Shown: piece by piece, positions 63,939-64,000 of the stretch | Layout: every line of letters starts with the position of its first letter | Position numbering within the stretch: the stretch's first letter is position 1 | NCBI GenBank assembly: GCA_014773175.1 | Contig: VXCM01002125.1 | Span: forward strand, 83,467-147,466 | DNA: 64,000 nt | Source: Lucifuga dentata | Lineage: Eukaryota > Chordata > Actinopteri > Ophidiiformes > Bythitidae | Direction: 5' to 3' | Position numbers and translations under genes: made by a program | Notes under the pieces: generated by a model | What the model was told of the DNA's origin: nothing | Databases searched by the model: none | What the model saw: the letters and a program-made list of their open reading frames with translations, nothing else

Positions 63939-64000
63939 CACTTTATTTTTTTTTACATGAGAGTATATTTTACTCCTAATACTTTTTTTTTTTTTTTTTT

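Larger units (their letters stand above)
55899..64000. other. Right flank, no gene seen
   Basis: No coding exon recognised. Contents: tail-like repeat at about 56430-56510 followed by an N-flanked A-rich duplication at 56662, MITE copies F and G, CA/GT runs (57389-57407, 57545-57562), (AAAG)n at about 60511-60532, the pogo-like element at 61023-61565 and the dispersed repeat at 62.5-63.1 kb. The 167-codon frame at 62935-63438 lies in that repeat. Confidence 0.5.

Overview
The window looks like nuclear DNA from a teleost fish, probably a spiny-rayed one. Genes are split by short GT-AG introns, and there are many microsatellites and small non-autonomous DNA transposons. The proteins recognised are vertebrate ones. 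There is no bacterial, viral or CRISPR content.

Layout: (1) 1.8-4.0 kb, minus strand: a three-exon gene that I read as the fish counterpart of human C5orf47. (2) 7.8-15.7 kb, minus strand: an essentially complete cpeb4 of eleven coding exons, including the 51-nt and 24-nt cassette exons known from mammals, with a GC-rich putative promoter near 16.8 kb. (3) 24.0-27.8 kb, minus strand: stc2 (stanniocalcin-2), four coding exons, with a TATA-like/CCAAT promoter candidate near 28.0-28.1 kb. (4) 28.1-52.9 kb: about 25 kb with no gene I can support, filled with transposon remnants and simple repeats. (5) 52.9-55.9 kb, plus strand: a ten-exon collagenase-type matrix metalloproteinase that is a pseudogene; one of its stop codons replaces the catalytic glutamate codon. 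(6) 55.9-64.0 kb: more repeats and no gene.

C5orf47, CPEB4 and STC2 also sit close together on human 5q35 (recalled, not searched), which supports the calls. Human BOD1, which lies between CPEB4 and STC2, was not seen here.

Two cautions apply. First, the sequence carries fifteen single-base Ns. Five are flanked by perfect 61-67 bp direct duplications that look like unmerged contig overlaps. Two of these fall in coding exons (cpeb4 exon 1, stc2 exon 4) and create false frameshifts; removing one copy plus the N restores both frames. Second, exon boundaries are read by eye from splice signals, phase and remembered family sequences, not from transcripts.

The genes do not form one pathway: cpeb4 is an mRNA-binding translational regulator, stc2 a secreted glycoprotein, and the MMP relic a dead protease. 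The most interesting points are the conserved cpeb4 microexon, its GC-AG intron, the divergent C5orf47-like gene, the metalloproteinase relic with a 48-bp perfect palindrome, and several poorly characterised inverted-repeat elements.
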